From a virus, in the IMG/VR virus record IMGVR_UViG_3300038701_002672, positions 1-38,995 of that record: a stretch of 38,995 bases of DNA, one strand, 5' to 3'. Positions 13,614-22,150 of this stretch are shown piece by piece. The position numbers and the translations under genes were made by a program. Positions within the stretch are counted from its first letter, which is position 1; each line of letters opens with the position of its first letter. Under the pieces are notes generated by a model. That model made no database searches. It had not been told where the DNA came from and worked only from the letters and a program-made list of their open reading frames with translations.

Positions 13614-14270
13614 CTAATTAGCTGGAGTTAATAAATAGTACTTCTTGTCAATCTCAACCGCCCAGCCTTGCTCGTTAGCGCCGGCGATTTTAACACTGTG
13701 TGTGAAGTCTTCTTCCACGGGAGCGTAAAGCGAAGGATCTTCTTGATAATGTTCTTCACAATCATTTGTATCAACTTCATTAGCCATGCAGAGCCTATAA
13801 AAATTCCAACTTTTAATTATTTTTAGATAAACATCAAAGCCAGTATCAACAAGTTCATAACCGAGATAGATATCAAAGACATCGTTCACCCCACCATCGA
13901 CCGCATAATAAGCCGTTTCACCATCAGGCGCTAAAGTAAAAAAAGAATCGAACTCTTGCTTTACTTCATCATGATCAAATTCTTTCGCTTCAAAAGCAAA
14001 AAACGGCGTCACTAGATCATCGAACTTGCCATCAGCGTTCATTGTGATCTGGTAGTCATCTTCTGCAGTCTCAGAGTCCAATGAGATTACGCTAACATCC
14101 CATTCTTTCGCAAAGTAAGCGTTGTCGAGTTCGATAGTCACGCCTTCATCAATAAGCTGCTCTAACAACTTTTGAGGCGCAACATAGCGATCAGAACCGT
14201 CATTAACATCGGCTTCATTACAAGCCGCAAGACCAAAAACAATCAATAAACTAGCTAAAACTTTTTTCAT
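13614..14270 (-). CDS. Acidic lipoprotein, 218 aa (moron)
   Basis: The signal peptide MKKVLASLLIVFGLAAC has a lipobox with Cys17 as the acylated residue, followed by Asn-Glu. Position +2 is not Asp, so outer-membrane sorting is expected. The mature part is strongly acidic with mixed alpha/beta character and no recognised domain; Cys residues at about 156 and 164 could form a disulfide. It has its own good ribosome site (GGGAG) and its own upstream region with a palindrome. It could be a lysogenic-conversion or receptor-blocking lipoprotein by analogy with known phage morons. The function is not shown by sequence. Confidence 0.75.
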   Translation of the reverse strand: MKKVLASLLIVFGLAACNEADVNDGSDRYVAPQKLLEQLIDEGVTIELDNAYFAKEWDVSVISLDSETAEDDYQITMNADGKFDDLVTPFFAFEAKEFDHDEVKQEFDSFFTLAPDGETAYYAVDGGVNDVFDIYLGYELVDTGFDVYLKIIKSWNFYRLCMANEVDTNDCEEHYQEDPSLYAPVEEDFTHSVKIAGANEQGWAVEIDKKYYLLTPAN

Positions 14271-14488
14271 AATATACTCCCTATTTTAATAAAACACGTT
14301 CATTTTACCTAGCATAAATCTAGATTTATTCAATGAAAATTAGCTGTTTTTCATTAATTATTCTTTTAACAAATCAAATAGTTACATGTTTGAGATATTG
14401 ACTCTTTGTTTATTTTTATATACAAATTATACATGGCCTTGGGGGAGGTGTCATATCTAGCATATTAGCTAATTGTGGAGGTAAAGCT
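14271..14488. promoter_or_regulatory. Divergent AT-rich promoter region with 16-bp palindrome
   Basis: This gene-free stretch separates the lipoprotein (minus) from the DUF4160 gene (plus). It holds the perfect palindrome ATAAATCTAGATTTAT (14314-14329), a hairpin AATGAAAA/TTTTCATT just beyond it, and on the plus strand TTGACT near 14398 followed by AT-rich DNA with TATATA and TACAAA. It looks like an autonomous moron promoter region; exact start sites are not determinable. Confidence 0.5.
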
Positions 14489-14737
14489 ATGCCAGAAATA
14501 GCCCGATTTTACGGGATCATCATTAAGCTCTTTTTTGGAGACCATGCTCCGCCTCATTTCCATGCGGTCTACGGTGAGGATAATGCCTTGTTTAATATCC
14601 AAACTCTTGAGATGATCGAAGGGGATTTACCGACCAGGGCTAAAAAGCTCGTACTGGAATGGGCCTCGATGTATCAAAAAGAGCTAATGGATATGTGGGA
14701 TCAACAAGAGTTCCGTAAACTTCCACCGTTGAGGTAA
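14489..14737 (+). CDS. DUF4160 protein, 82 aa (predicted toxin-antitoxin-like partner)
   Basis: GGAGG precedes the ATG by nine bases. The sequence MPEIARFYGIIIKLFFGDHA, with PPHFHAVYGED, is diagnostic of DUF4160, as is the later RAKKLVLEW segment. The HxPPHFH-like cluster may bind metal. DUF4160 genes are commonly paired with DUF2442, as here with a five-base gap, and are often listed as predicted toxin-antitoxin or stress modules. The biochemical activity is unproven. It lies on the opposite strand to all late genes, so it is an independent cassette. Confidence 0.85.
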   Translation: MPEIARFYGIIIKLFFGDHAPPHFHAVYGEDNALFNIQTLEMIEGDLPTRAKKLVLEWASMYQKELMDMWDQQEFRKLPPLR

Positions 14738-14741
14738 TTTT

Positions 14742-14996
14742 ATGAATTATCCTAAAATCATTTCGGTTAAAGCCTTAGACAAGCACACTTTAGCAATCGA
14801 GTTTGAGAATCACGAGAGCAAGAAATATGACATCACCCCACTACTAGACAAAGAAATGTTTTTTCCTCTCAAGGATCCAGCTTTATTCAAAAATGTACAC
14901 GTCGAAACTGGGGGCTATGCTGTTAGCTGGAATAATGAAATTGATATTAGCGAGCATGAGCTTTGGGTGCATGGCACTCCCATGCTGGGCTCTTAG
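14742..14996 (+). CDS. DUF2442 protein, 84 aa
   Basis: GAGG lies eight bases before the ATG. The pattern MNYPKIISVKALDKHTLAIE, then LLDKEMFFPLKDPALFKNV and AVSWNNEIDISEHELW, is typical of DUF2442 (NE0471 N-terminal domain-like), complete at the usual length. Together with DUF4160 it forms a two-gene operon that ends facing the HigA gene. It is probably the antitoxin or partner half, from family context only. Confidence 0.88.
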   Translation: MNYPKIISVKALDKHTLAIEFENHESKKYDITPLLDKEMFFPLKDPALFKNVHVETGGYAVSWNNEIDISEHELWVHGTPMLGS

Positions 14997-15001
14997 CCTA
15001 C

Positions 15002-15301
15002 TCAATTTTTCAAGCTAATCTGCTTAATTTTTTTTAATGCCCCAGCCAACTTATCTTTCTGAGTCTCTAGATCAAAATGCACTTGCAGATTCATCCAAAA
15101 CTCTGGCGTCACTCTAAAATAGCGCGCTAGTTTCAAAGCTGTGTCTGCAGTAATCCCGCGCTTCTTGAGCACAGTCTCATTAATTCTACGCGCTGAGACA
15201 TTAATGCTTTTAGCAAGTGCTAATTGACTCATCCCCAAGGGCTCTAAGAACTCTTTTTTTAAAATCTCGCCGGGGTGGATTGGAGCTGTTTGTTCCATCA
15301 T
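15002..15301 (-). CDS. higA: HigA-type antitoxin without adjacent HigB, 99 aa
   Basis: The family signature IHPGEILKKEFLEPLGMSQL opens the protein. An XRE helix-turn-helix follows (ALAKSINVSARRINETVLKK), then the conserved RYFRVTPEFWMNLQ and DLETQKDKL segments. HigA neutralises the RelE-like mRNA interferase HigB and represses its own operon. No HigB-like gene is found on either side: upstream is a tail-fibre-associated gene and downstream, convergent, the DUF4160/DUF2442 pair. It may be an orphan that protects against a host or competitor HigB, or it may serve as a plain regulator. Confidence 0.88.
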   Translation of the reverse strand: MMEQTAPIHPGEILKKEFLEPLGMSQLALAKSINVSARRINETVLKKRGITADTALKLARYFRVTPEFWMNLQVHFDLETQKDKLAGALKKIKQISLKN

Positions 15302-15307
15302 TAATTT

Positions 15308-15814
15308 CTATGATACTTCACTCAACTCCGCAATCTTATCTTTTAACTTCTGCCGAATCACTGGCTTATCATCTTCACCTTTTTGCAATCTTTCATCGAG
15401 GTTTTTAAGGGCTTGCTGGTAAGTATCTAGATCAGTCCAGTCTTTTATTTTTTCCTTGGCTCGTTGGAGCTTAGCTATTTTGATCGGATCGGGGGCATCG
15501 GATTCTAGCTCTTGGTCTAGCTGTTTGTTTAGGCTGAATTGGTGACGTTTTTTAATGCATGATTCGGGCATAATCTCAATATCCCATGATAAGTCTTGAA
15601 ATAACTGGCCATCCTTGATTGAGCATTGTTCAAGATACACATCTTCCATTTGTTCTGCAGATACTTGAACCTTTTCAATAAAGTCCCATTTTTTAGGAAT
15701 CGCAGGAACAGTATACTCAGGATCTATAAAATAAGCTCCAGTCAGAATATAAGAACCATCAGTTCTTTTATAAAAAAAATGCTGTCCTTCTAATAAAAAT
15801 AGATTTTTATTCAT
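15308..15814 (-). CDS. Putative tail-fibre assembly or chaperone-like protein, 168 aa
   Basis: It lies four bases after the fibre gene and reads in the same direction. The N-terminal half (YILTGAYFIDPEYTVPAIPK) is strand-rich and the C-terminal half is a charged helix (IAKLQRAKEKIKDWTDLDTY). Short proteins with a Pro-rich N-terminus and a helical C-terminus directly downstream of a fibre gene often act as fibre-assembly chaperones. No specific motif confirms this here, so the call rests mainly on position. Confidence 0.5.
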   Translation of the reverse strand: MNKNLFLLEGQHFFYKRTDGSYILTGAYFIDPEYTVPAIPKKWDFIEKVQVSAEQMEDVYLEQCSIKDGQLFQDLSWDIEIMPESCIKKRHQFSLNKQLDQELESDAPDPIKIAKLQRAKEKIKDWTDLDTYQQALKNLDERLQKGEDDKPVIRQKLKDKIAELSEVS

Positions 15815-15817
15815 ATT

Positions 15818-16843
15818 CTATCCTCTACCGAATATAACCACGTTAAAATACATATCAGTTTTAATCCCATTGTCAGCTGTGTAAACTTCCGTTACATTAG
15901 TATTAACTAACCCTGTTGCTGCAACTTGATCATTTAATGCCGCGCCAACATCTGTACTGACTACACAAGTAAAATTTGAACTACTTAAATTTGTATCAAA
16001 AATTACATGATATTTCCCAACTCCAACTTTACCTGATGCCACAGCATCAATATTATATGAATTGGGTTGAACAACACCTGTTGAAGAAAGTTGCCCATGG
16101 ACATTCACACCACTATTCCTATTAATATACCCACCGAATGTCGGAGGATCCACATCAGGCAGCAGCATCTCGCCGTCCGAGTTAATCGTGATCTTATCCG
16201 AACCGCCGACTTCGATCTTGATCGTGTCATCCGATGAACACCTAATCGACGTGTCGTTATCAGCATCCAGATCGATACGGTTGCCATTGCTCACCAGATC
16301 AATCCCTGAAGTGTTAATCCTAATCCGGTCAGAGCCGCCGGCTTCAAAAGCAATGACATCATCAGATAAACACCTAATCGACGTGTCGTTATCAGCATCC
16401 AGATCGATACGGTTGCCAGTTGTCCCTAGATCTATCGCTACAGAAGCATTATTAAACGTCTTCGTCCCGCTAATAGTCTGCGCTCCCCCGGTCATCACAA
16501 AGTCCGCATTAGCACCCGGGTCTGGGATCGTCAGCGTTCTATCATTTGCACTATTAGCATATTCTAACGCCGCCTTGCCTGCACCCGCTCCGCCTATCTG
16601 TGCTTCGCCCGCTTCCCAGCTATGCACGCCCGTCCACGGGTAATCCGCTGTTAGATCTAGGCTACCTCCTGTCAACTTCGGCCCGTTGCCAGGCGTGCCA
16701 TCGTGGGCATGGCCCGTGGCAACGTTAAGACTGCCGTTGTAGGTGTCTCTAATGTCTGTTTGCAGATTAGTGTTCATCTGCGCCGATGCGATAATCGTAT
16801 TCGGCGAAAACGTATATGTTACGCTCATGCTATGATCTGCCAT
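15818..16843 (-). CDS. Tail fibre / receptor-binding protein, 341 aa
   Basis: The N-terminal 60 residues contain SVTYTFSPNTIIASAQMNTN and a GHAHDGTPGNG block common in phage fibre proteins. The middle has repeated beta-rich units with NRIDLDADNDTSIRC and SDD...GGSDxIxIN. The C-terminus (TEVYTADNGIKTDMYFNVVI) is likely the receptor-binding tip. Two 44-residue repeats share a 50-bp identical DNA block. It sits between the nozzle/adaptor genes and the moron island, where host-range proteins usually lie. There is no endosialidase- or pectin-lyase-type catalytic motif. Confidence 0.75.
   Translation of the reverse strand: MADHSMSVTYTFSPNTIIASAQMNTNLQTDIRDTYNGSLNVATGHAHDGTPGNGPKLTGGSLDLTADYPWTGVHSWEAGEAQIGGAGAGKAALEYANSANDRTLTIPDPGANADFVMTGGAQTISGTKTFNNASVAIDLGTTGNRIDLDADNDTSIRCLSDDVIAFEAGGSDRIRINTSGIDLVSNGNRIDLDADNDTSIRCSSDDTIKIEVGGSDKITINSDGEMLLPDVDPPTFGGYINRNSGVNVHGQLSSTGVVQPNSYNIDAVASGKVGVGKYHVIFDTNLSSSNFTCVVSTDVGAALNDQVAATGLVNTNVTEVYTADNGIKTDMYFNVVIFGRG
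16237..16418. repeat. Direct repeat inside the fibre gene (50 bp, 132-bp period)
   Basis: Bases 16237-16286 and 16369-16418 are identical. The offset of 132 equals 44 codons, so units can be gained or lost in frame. Each copy encodes the GNRIDLDADNDTSIRC segment of the shaft. Confidence 0.9.
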
Positions 16844-16852
16844 TTTGCCTCC

Positions 16853-17107
16853 TTATTTTTCGACCCATCCTGTGGTCTTCTTATCGTCTGATTCTTTGAT
16901 GTAGAGCGTTGTCGATGCGCCGCCGTCAAGATTAATATAAAGCGCTCCGATGGAGCCTTTAACTTCACCCTCTGGGCTGCCTTTGCCGCGGTAGACTTCG
17001 AATAAGCTCAACGCTTGTTTAATATCTTTAATTTCTGTATCGACCTGAAACGCTGTGATCGGATCACGAAGCGTACGCCTCGCTAATGAAAATAAACTTC
17101 TAATCAT
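16853..17107 (-). CDS. Small tail-associated protein, 84 aa
   Basis: The start at 17107 overlaps the nozzle stop (ATGA-type coupling). The second half, KGSIGALYINLDGGASTTLY followed by IKESDDKKTTGW, is a motif I associate with phage tail-tip or fibre-adjacent proteins. The N-terminus is basic and helical. It probably joins nozzle and fibre, or caps the tail. Confidence 0.6.
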   Translation of the reverse strand: MIRSLFSLARRTLRDPITAFQVDTEIKDIKQALSLFEVYRGKGSPEGEVKGSIGALYINLDGGASTTLYIKESDDKKTTGWVEK

Positions 17108-19182
17108 CGGTACCCCTTCATCTGATAAAGCTTATCAACGCCAGAGTAGCGACAAGGCTGCCCTGCTGCGTTGTTCTCAACTTTGATATTATTCCAAATA
17201 TGAATTTTACTACCCGAGATCGGCAGCTTATCTGTCAGCACAGCTTTACCGTCCCACACGTCAACATCCCACATTGCCGAATCCCAGAATGCGATTCCAT
17301 TAAGACTGAGTGATAGTGTTGTTGATGCCGTGTAAGAGAAATCAAAGCCCGCAGTTAGAGCAATATCATAGTTGCCGCTGGTTTCAACATAAGGTCTAAT
17401 AAAGCGCAAACGCTTCCAGCGACTGCGCGTTCCGTAGTCGTTCCAGCTGTGTGTGTAATGCCAAGGGATCCCGCCGACAGTGTAGACCGACGTGTCATCG
17501 GGCTCTGTATCCCAAAGCGTCGTAACTGTTAACGTGTCAGCAGTATTAGATGCTATGTCCCGCTCTTGGCCCTCGCCTGTGCCGCTGAGGATATTAACTC
17601 TAAGACCTGCATAAGCATCCACAGTCCATAGCTGTGCTGTATCGATTAAAGTCGAAGCCCCGCCAGACGTTGCTGTTGATGTAATATTAGAGCCGTCGCC
17701 GTCGAGAGTATTCTGTCTAAAAATATAGCCGTTCTCGTCACCGCGCCACCATTGCTGAGCACCATCAATTGTCACAATAGACGCGCATTGCGTGCTAAAG
17801 CCTGGCCACAGTGACCAGTCTGCCGTGATGCCTTTTTGAGCTGCTGCAACAGAGCGAACATCAAGCGCAAAACACATGTTATTTTCTGTAACTGGATCGG
17901 TGCCTGTGTGGATAAATAGTAGATAAAGATTATTATCTTCATCATAGACTGCGCAAGCATCATCAATATAATCTTTGTAGACTTTGTAAGTCGTCGAGCT
18001 GCTATTCTCGTCAAAGAAATCACTGATAGGCTCGCCCATGTTTTGCACAGTGATGCCGTCCGTGCGAAAAACAGAGTTCTCTGAAAGAAAATAACAATAG
18101 TTGTCTATGACAATAATACTACGATCATTAACCGCGCCAACTCGCTCATCGGAACGCAGACGACTAATCGTGAAATCAAGTTCATTATTACCCGATAGAA
18201 CATAAATATCATACCTTTTAAAAACTAATAAAACATCAAAGAAAGACTTCATGCCTGTGATTGGTGATCCGTCTGCTACCTCTGAACTAAAAACTGTTTC
18301 AGTATCCAGCTCACCCTGCGGCCAGTAGTACGGAGCAAATAGTTTGGAAAAATAAATCTTATTATCTTTAAACCCGAACAAGCGATTTTTAAATAACTCG
18401 ATCCCTTTCAGCCCTTCTGGCGCAACGTCATGAGTGTATTCTAATAATGCTCCCAGAGAATTAACATCTAATATTGTGTAAGTCGTCGTGACGTTGTCGT
18501 TAATCTCGCCGTGATAGAACAAGACTGTATTATTAGCATTGGTGACATAGATGTAACGCTTGGTTACCTGTGTGTCTGTAGAGACTGGAACATTTGTTAA
18601 ATCAATCTGATTATGTCCGCCGCCGATTGTAATAGATCCGTTATCGCAAGGATTACTTTCAACTCCGTCTGCACTAACGTAAGTCACAGCAATCAAGAAA
18701 GTATCCGTTGGAGTTAAAGTCCCCGCACCGTTACTAGTTGCTAATGTTGGGCTAGTACCAGGCCTATCAATGCCTGCATTCGTAAAAGTCGTGCCATCGC
18801 TCTTGAGCAGATCATCTGCACCATTGGCAAAAAAAGCAAAATTCTCAAAACTCTGCCAGTCGGGCCAATTCCCAGAGCTTAACCCAGTTTTAACTGACGA
18901 AGGCGAACCTCCATTGTCATCATAGATTGCTGTACCAGATGAATAATAGATCTTCTGGTCGACATCGTTGTTATATTTAAAATCAAAGATGCTCGTTGCG
19001 TAACTAGACAATGCTGTCTGGTTTCGTTTACCACCGCCGCGTCTTTTCGAAAAAGCACCTTCGTCGTTAAAATGTCCACCGACGCAGCTAAAAGCATCAC
19101 GAGGGCTAAATTCAGTCAATGCCTTCTTAGTCTGAATACCGCCTAAATTACGAAATGCTAATTCTTGAAAAGCTAGCATCAC
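17104..19182 (-). CDS. Tail nozzle / packaged-DNA stabilisation protein, 692 aa (P22 gp10- or T7 gp12-like)
   Basis: A large beta-rich protein that begins with FRNLGGIQTKKALTEFSPRD and GAFSKRRGGGK, typical of podovirus nozzle proteins that close the portal channel below the adaptor. Repeated blade-like segments (FDFKYNNDVDQKIYYSSGTA; IVIDNYCYFLSENSVFRTDG) suggest a beta-propeller. Late gene order (portal, scaffold, coat, adaptor, then nozzle) supports the assignment. The start overlaps the upstream gene by four bases. Confidence 0.7.
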   Translation of the reverse strand: MMLAFQELAFRNLGGIQTKKALTEFSPRDAFSCVGGHFNDEGAFSKRRGGGKRNQTALSSYATSIFDFKYNNDVDQKIYYSSGTAIYDDNGGSPSSVKTGLSSGNWPDWQSFENFAFFANGADDLLKSDGTTFTNAGIDRPGTSPTLATSNGAGTLTPTDTFLIAVTYVSADGVESNPCDNGSITIGGGHNQIDLTNVPVSTDTQVTKRYIYVTNANNTVLFYHGEINDNVTTTYTILDVNSLGALLEYTHDVAPEGLKGIELFKNRLFGFKDNKIYFSKLFAPYYWPQGELDTETVFSSEVADGSPITGMKSFFDVLLVFKRYDIYVLSGNNELDFTISRLRSDERVGAVNDRSIIVIDNYCYFLSENSVFRTDGITVQNMGEPISDFFDENSSSTTYKVYKDYIDDACAVYDEDNNLYLLFIHTGTDPVTENNMCFALDVRSVAAAQKGITADWSLWPGFSTQCASIVTIDGAQQWWRGDENGYIFRQNTLDGDGSNITSTATSGGASTLIDTAQLWTVDAYAGLRVNILSGTGEGQERDIASNTADTLTVTTLWDTEPDDTSVYTVGGIPWHYTHSWNDYGTRSRWKRLRFIRPYVETSGNYDIALTAGFDFSYTASTTLSLSLNGIAFWDSAMWDVDVWDGKAVLTDKLPISGSKIHIWNNIKVENNAAGQPCRYSGVDKLYQMKGYR

Positions 19183-20606
19183 CCCACTCCTAAAAGTGGC
19201 AAATTAATATTATTCGTTTCTTCAAAATATGTAATGTCAAGCTGCGGTTCGTCTGCTCCATTATCACTCGAATAAAAACGTAAGTCAGTTGAAGCATTTG
19301 ATGACCAAGCCGGCTGCACATCATCAACATCATGATCTAGTCTAAGAGCAAATCTTGACTTGCCCTCAAGATCGATATTGCTAATGCCCGCAGCGTTCAG
19401 TGCTGCGCTCACTTCTACACCCGCAGTCATCGATGACACTAAGACATCAGATGCAAGCCTAGTCGAGCCAAAGCTGGCAATGTTATAGTCTGATGCTGAT
19501 AAAGACGTGTCTGAAACAGTTGTTGCAGACGTAATCGCAATGCTAGAGCTAAAAGCGTTAGAAAGAATAATGCTCGGCGTATATTTTAAGTCAGCTGAAT
19601 CAATATAATAACCCGCCCCGATCGATGATGTATCGAAGACTAACTTGATACGTCTCATTAAACCGAATTCATCATTATTTTTACCGGCCTCAATGATCAT
19701 GTAGAGAGTCGTAGAAGAATCATTCGCTGCTGTCCCCGCGCCTGATCTAATTGATGTCCAGCTTTGATTATCGACTTCCCTCGTCATGTATCCGTCTACG
19801 CTAGATGTTTCCGGATTAGCGTCAGGGTTAAAAGATGCAGAAGCGTCGGTGTAGCATGGAAAGCTTACGTTATCGAAATATGTTAGCGGGATGTGTTTAG
19901 TGAGCAGTATTTTATTATTGTCTAGCGGACTTAACTCTGCATCAATCTTTTGACGATTATCCCACTTGTCCCAGAGATATAAATCATAGAGTCCGATCCC
20001 CCGCATAGAGTTGCCTTCTTCTCTTCGAAAAGAAACAGCGCCCTTGGAGCTAAGAGTACTTTTCTTATCCCAAATTTCTCCATGGTCTTTGATGCAAGTG
20101 TTTTCTTGAAAGCTTAACTCAAACTTAAGCGCGATATCAGACTCAGGCTTTGAGTTAAAACGCACTAGCTTGCGCAGGCAAGGCACACAACCGTGTTGCA
20201 CGTAATAGATCAAGTCAGCATCAAGATTGGGATAAGCGTTTCTATAGATAACATAGTTAGTCTGACCAAAGCCTAGATTACCGATCTCGATCTCACCGCG
20301 CACTTCAGCAATATCAATCGCTTTAATCAACATGCTAAAATCATCTTCAATGATGATAGAGTCTGTAAAAATATCATAACGATTGTTAGAGATAAACTCA
20401 GCTGTGTCAGTCGAGAGCTTTGGAGCGCGCATAATGAACGGGGCTTGGCTGACTTCGAAGCGCTCACCCGCGTCTACGAAATGCGTATTAATAGGCTTCC
20501 ATTGTCCGTTGGCTTCGACATAGTTGATCCAGCCGGCGGCAAAGCTAGCTTTGATCGAGCCGTCTTTTTGTCTAATGTGATTAGAATTATAAGTTTGCTT
20601 ATGCAT
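19179..20606 (-). CDS. Virion structural protein with DNRLRE-like C-terminus, 475 aa
   Basis: The N-terminal half has no recognised domain. It carries GCVPCLRKLVRF, a Cys pair, and GNSMRGIGLYDLYLWDKWDN. The C-terminal 200 residues contain beta repeats ending in ALRLDHDVDDVQPAWSS and LRFYSSDNGADEPQLDITY, a pattern seen in DNRLRE adhesion-like domains. It is likely a head- or tail-exposed fibre or decoration protein. It lies between the 277-aa protein and the nozzle with four-base overlaps. Confidence 0.6.
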   Translation of the reverse strand: MHKQTYNSNHIRQKDGSIKASFAAGWINYVEANGQWKPINTHFVDAGERFEVSQAPFIMRAPKLSTDTAEFISNNRYDIFTDSIIIEDDFSMLIKAIDIAEVRGEIEIGNLGFGQTNYVIYRNAYPNLDADLIYYVQHGCVPCLRKLVRFNSKPESDIALKFELSFQENTCIKDHGEIWDKKSTLSSKGAVSFRREEGNSMRGIGLYDLYLWDKWDNRQKIDAELSPLDNNKILLTKHIPLTYFDNVSFPCYTDASASFNPDANPETSSVDGYMTREVDNQSWTSIRSGAGTAANDSSTTLYMIIEAGKNNDEFGLMRRIKLVFDTSSIGAGYYIDSADLKYTPSIILSNAFSSSIAITSATTVSDTSLSASDYNIASFGSTRLASDVLVSSMTAGVEVSAALNAAGISNIDLEGKSRFALRLDHDVDDVQPAWSSNASTDLRFYSSDNGADEPQLDITYFEETNNINLPLLGVG

Positions 20607-20611
20607 ATGAA

Positions 20612-21445
20612 TTACACTTCAATATAAGTTAGGTGGCCATCGACTGAAGTCGCGCCAGAGAGCTCTAAATTTAGCAATGTATTAGTCGCTGTCTCAAAAT
20701 GTCCCACAGAAGAGTATGCCACATGCACACCCCCGTTACCTGCCACTTGCATTTGACCTGTCAGGGCAGTGCCACCTGCACCACTTTCGAATCTAACTGT
20801 GACATCTGCAGATGCAATAATCGTATAAGACAGGACTCGAATCTTTTTACCTACCACTGCTGCGATGAGCGTATTGTCCCCAGCTGATGCTACATCAATC
20901 ACCGCGAACTTCGGAGTTACTGATGCACCGGCAACAGTCATTGAACTAGATTCTTGTGCTGTACCTGCAACGCTAGATCCATCTTCGCTTACAGGCATCA
21001 CGTATTGAACACCCGAGAGAGACGCGGCGTTTCGCACTAAATCTCCCTCAGCGTTGACTGCATTCGGCAGTGCTGACCCATCAAAATCTTTTGCTTCAGA
21101 TCCTGTTGACTGAGTAAAAACATTGGATGCAGCAGTGTCATGTGCAGCTGCAGCATAATTGTTTACATAGAGACGACCGTTCCCATCAGTTTTTAAAACT
21201 GAATAATCTCCGACGGTATCTGCAAGTGATGCTCCGAGAGAATCTTCTCTGACTGTAAGCATGAGCATCCCGGTGTCTCCTGAGGAGTGCGCTGTGTCTT
21301 CATCATATTGAGTAACACTACCGCCACCGCCACTTATCGATGTGCCATCCGGGTTAAGAACAACTCTACCGGTTTGCCCCTGGACATCAGTTGACTCAAT
21401 TAATGACTCTCTATCTCTACTATTTAAATCCTCTGGAATCGCCAT
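20612..21445 (-). CDS. Virion structural protein, 277 aa (head decoration or fibre)
   Basis: A Gly/Ser/Ala/Thr-rich, beta-dominated sequence. The central LKTDGNGRLYVNNY and the C-terminal TVRFESGAGGTALTGQMQVA, with a final strand GHLTYIEV, resemble jelly-roll phage surface proteins. It starts with a short leader (MAIPEDLNSRDRESLIESTD) that may anchor it to the capsid or tail. No catalytic motif. The assignment is by composition and by its place directly after the adaptor. Confidence 0.55.
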   Translation of the reverse strand: MAIPEDLNSRDRESLIESTDVQGQTGRVVLNPDGTSISGGGGSVTQYDEDTAHSSGDTGMLMLTVREDSLGASLADTVGDYSVLKTDGNGRLYVNNYAAAAHDTAASNVFTQSTGSEAKDFDGSALPNAVNAEGDLVRNAASLSGVQYVMPVSEDGSSVAGTAQESSSMTVAGASVTPKFAVIDVASAGDNTLIAAVVGKKIRVLSYTIIASADVTVRFESGAGGTALTGQMQVAGNGGVHVAYSSVGHFETATNTLLNLELSGATSVDGHLTYIEV

Positions 21446-21454
21446 GAAAATCTC

Positions 21455-22114
21455 CTAGGCATAAAATGGTTTTACTGAGACACGCTGCGTACTCGGCAGC
21501 TCAATGCTCGCTTTAAATTCTTTTTCTTTTTGCTGGCAGATGTATTCCCAGCTACCCACTGGCGCACCACCGCCGTAAGACTCTTCTTTTGTCTTCGAAA
21601 TAACAGCTGCTTTAAATGGGATTAAATCATGATAAATAGGCGAGAACCCAGCGACAGGCGTGTCAGAATCATCTGAAAGCTCAGCAGGATAGAAATAATA
21701 AGTTAACTTGATTCCACCCGTTTCACTAGTATTAGGAGTGGGCTCTAAAACAAGGTCTGTCCCTACGAATCGCGCTGTAAAATTAGGATAGTAGTTAGAA
21801 TAGCTAGATCCGCCCGTATAATTAGGCTCATCAAAGCGCTCAAACCACTGGATCGGGCAAGTTGAATTATCTTCTACTTTCTCAATAAGACGTGCAGATA
21901 TATAATCGCTAGGGACTGCTATCTCAGCAGTCCCTGCAACAATATCTAGCGTTGTGCTTTTAAGCGCGCGGTTATCCCTAGCGTTTAACAGCCATTGCCA
22001 GTAATAATAGTAAGATTCATTGATATAATCTGTAAGCTCGGCGTCCGTCCAATATGATTCTTCGGTCTCATCTAACTTACGGCGCAATCTTGTGCGCATT
22101 TGTAAAAGATTCAA
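21455..22114 (-). CDS. Head-tail adaptor (P22 gp4-like), 219 aa
   Basis: Residues 4-40 (LQMRTRLRRKLDETEESYWT, then DAELTDYINESYYYYWQWLL) are the hallmark of podovirus adaptor proteins that assemble below the portal. The rest alternates strands and short helices (PSDYISARLIEKVEDNSTCP). The only in-frame start before the motif is the TTG at 22114, with an in-frame TAG two codons upstream. A GAGGGAC motif lies 15 bases before the TTG, exactly as for the GNAT gene. Confidence 0.75.
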   Translation of the reverse strand: MNLLQMRTRLRRKLDETEESYWTDAELTDYINESYYYYWQWLLNARDNRALKSTTLDIVAGTAEIAVPSDYISARLIEKVEDNSTCPIQWFERFDEPNYTGGSSYSNYYPNFTARFVGTDLVLEPTPNTSETGGIKLTYYFYPAELSDDSDTPVAGFSPIYHDLIPFKAAVISKTKEESYGGGAPVGSWEYICQQKEKEFKASIELPSTQRVSVKPFYA

Positions 22115-22150
22115 TGCCTAGTCAACTTTGTCCCTCATGAAACATTGTTA

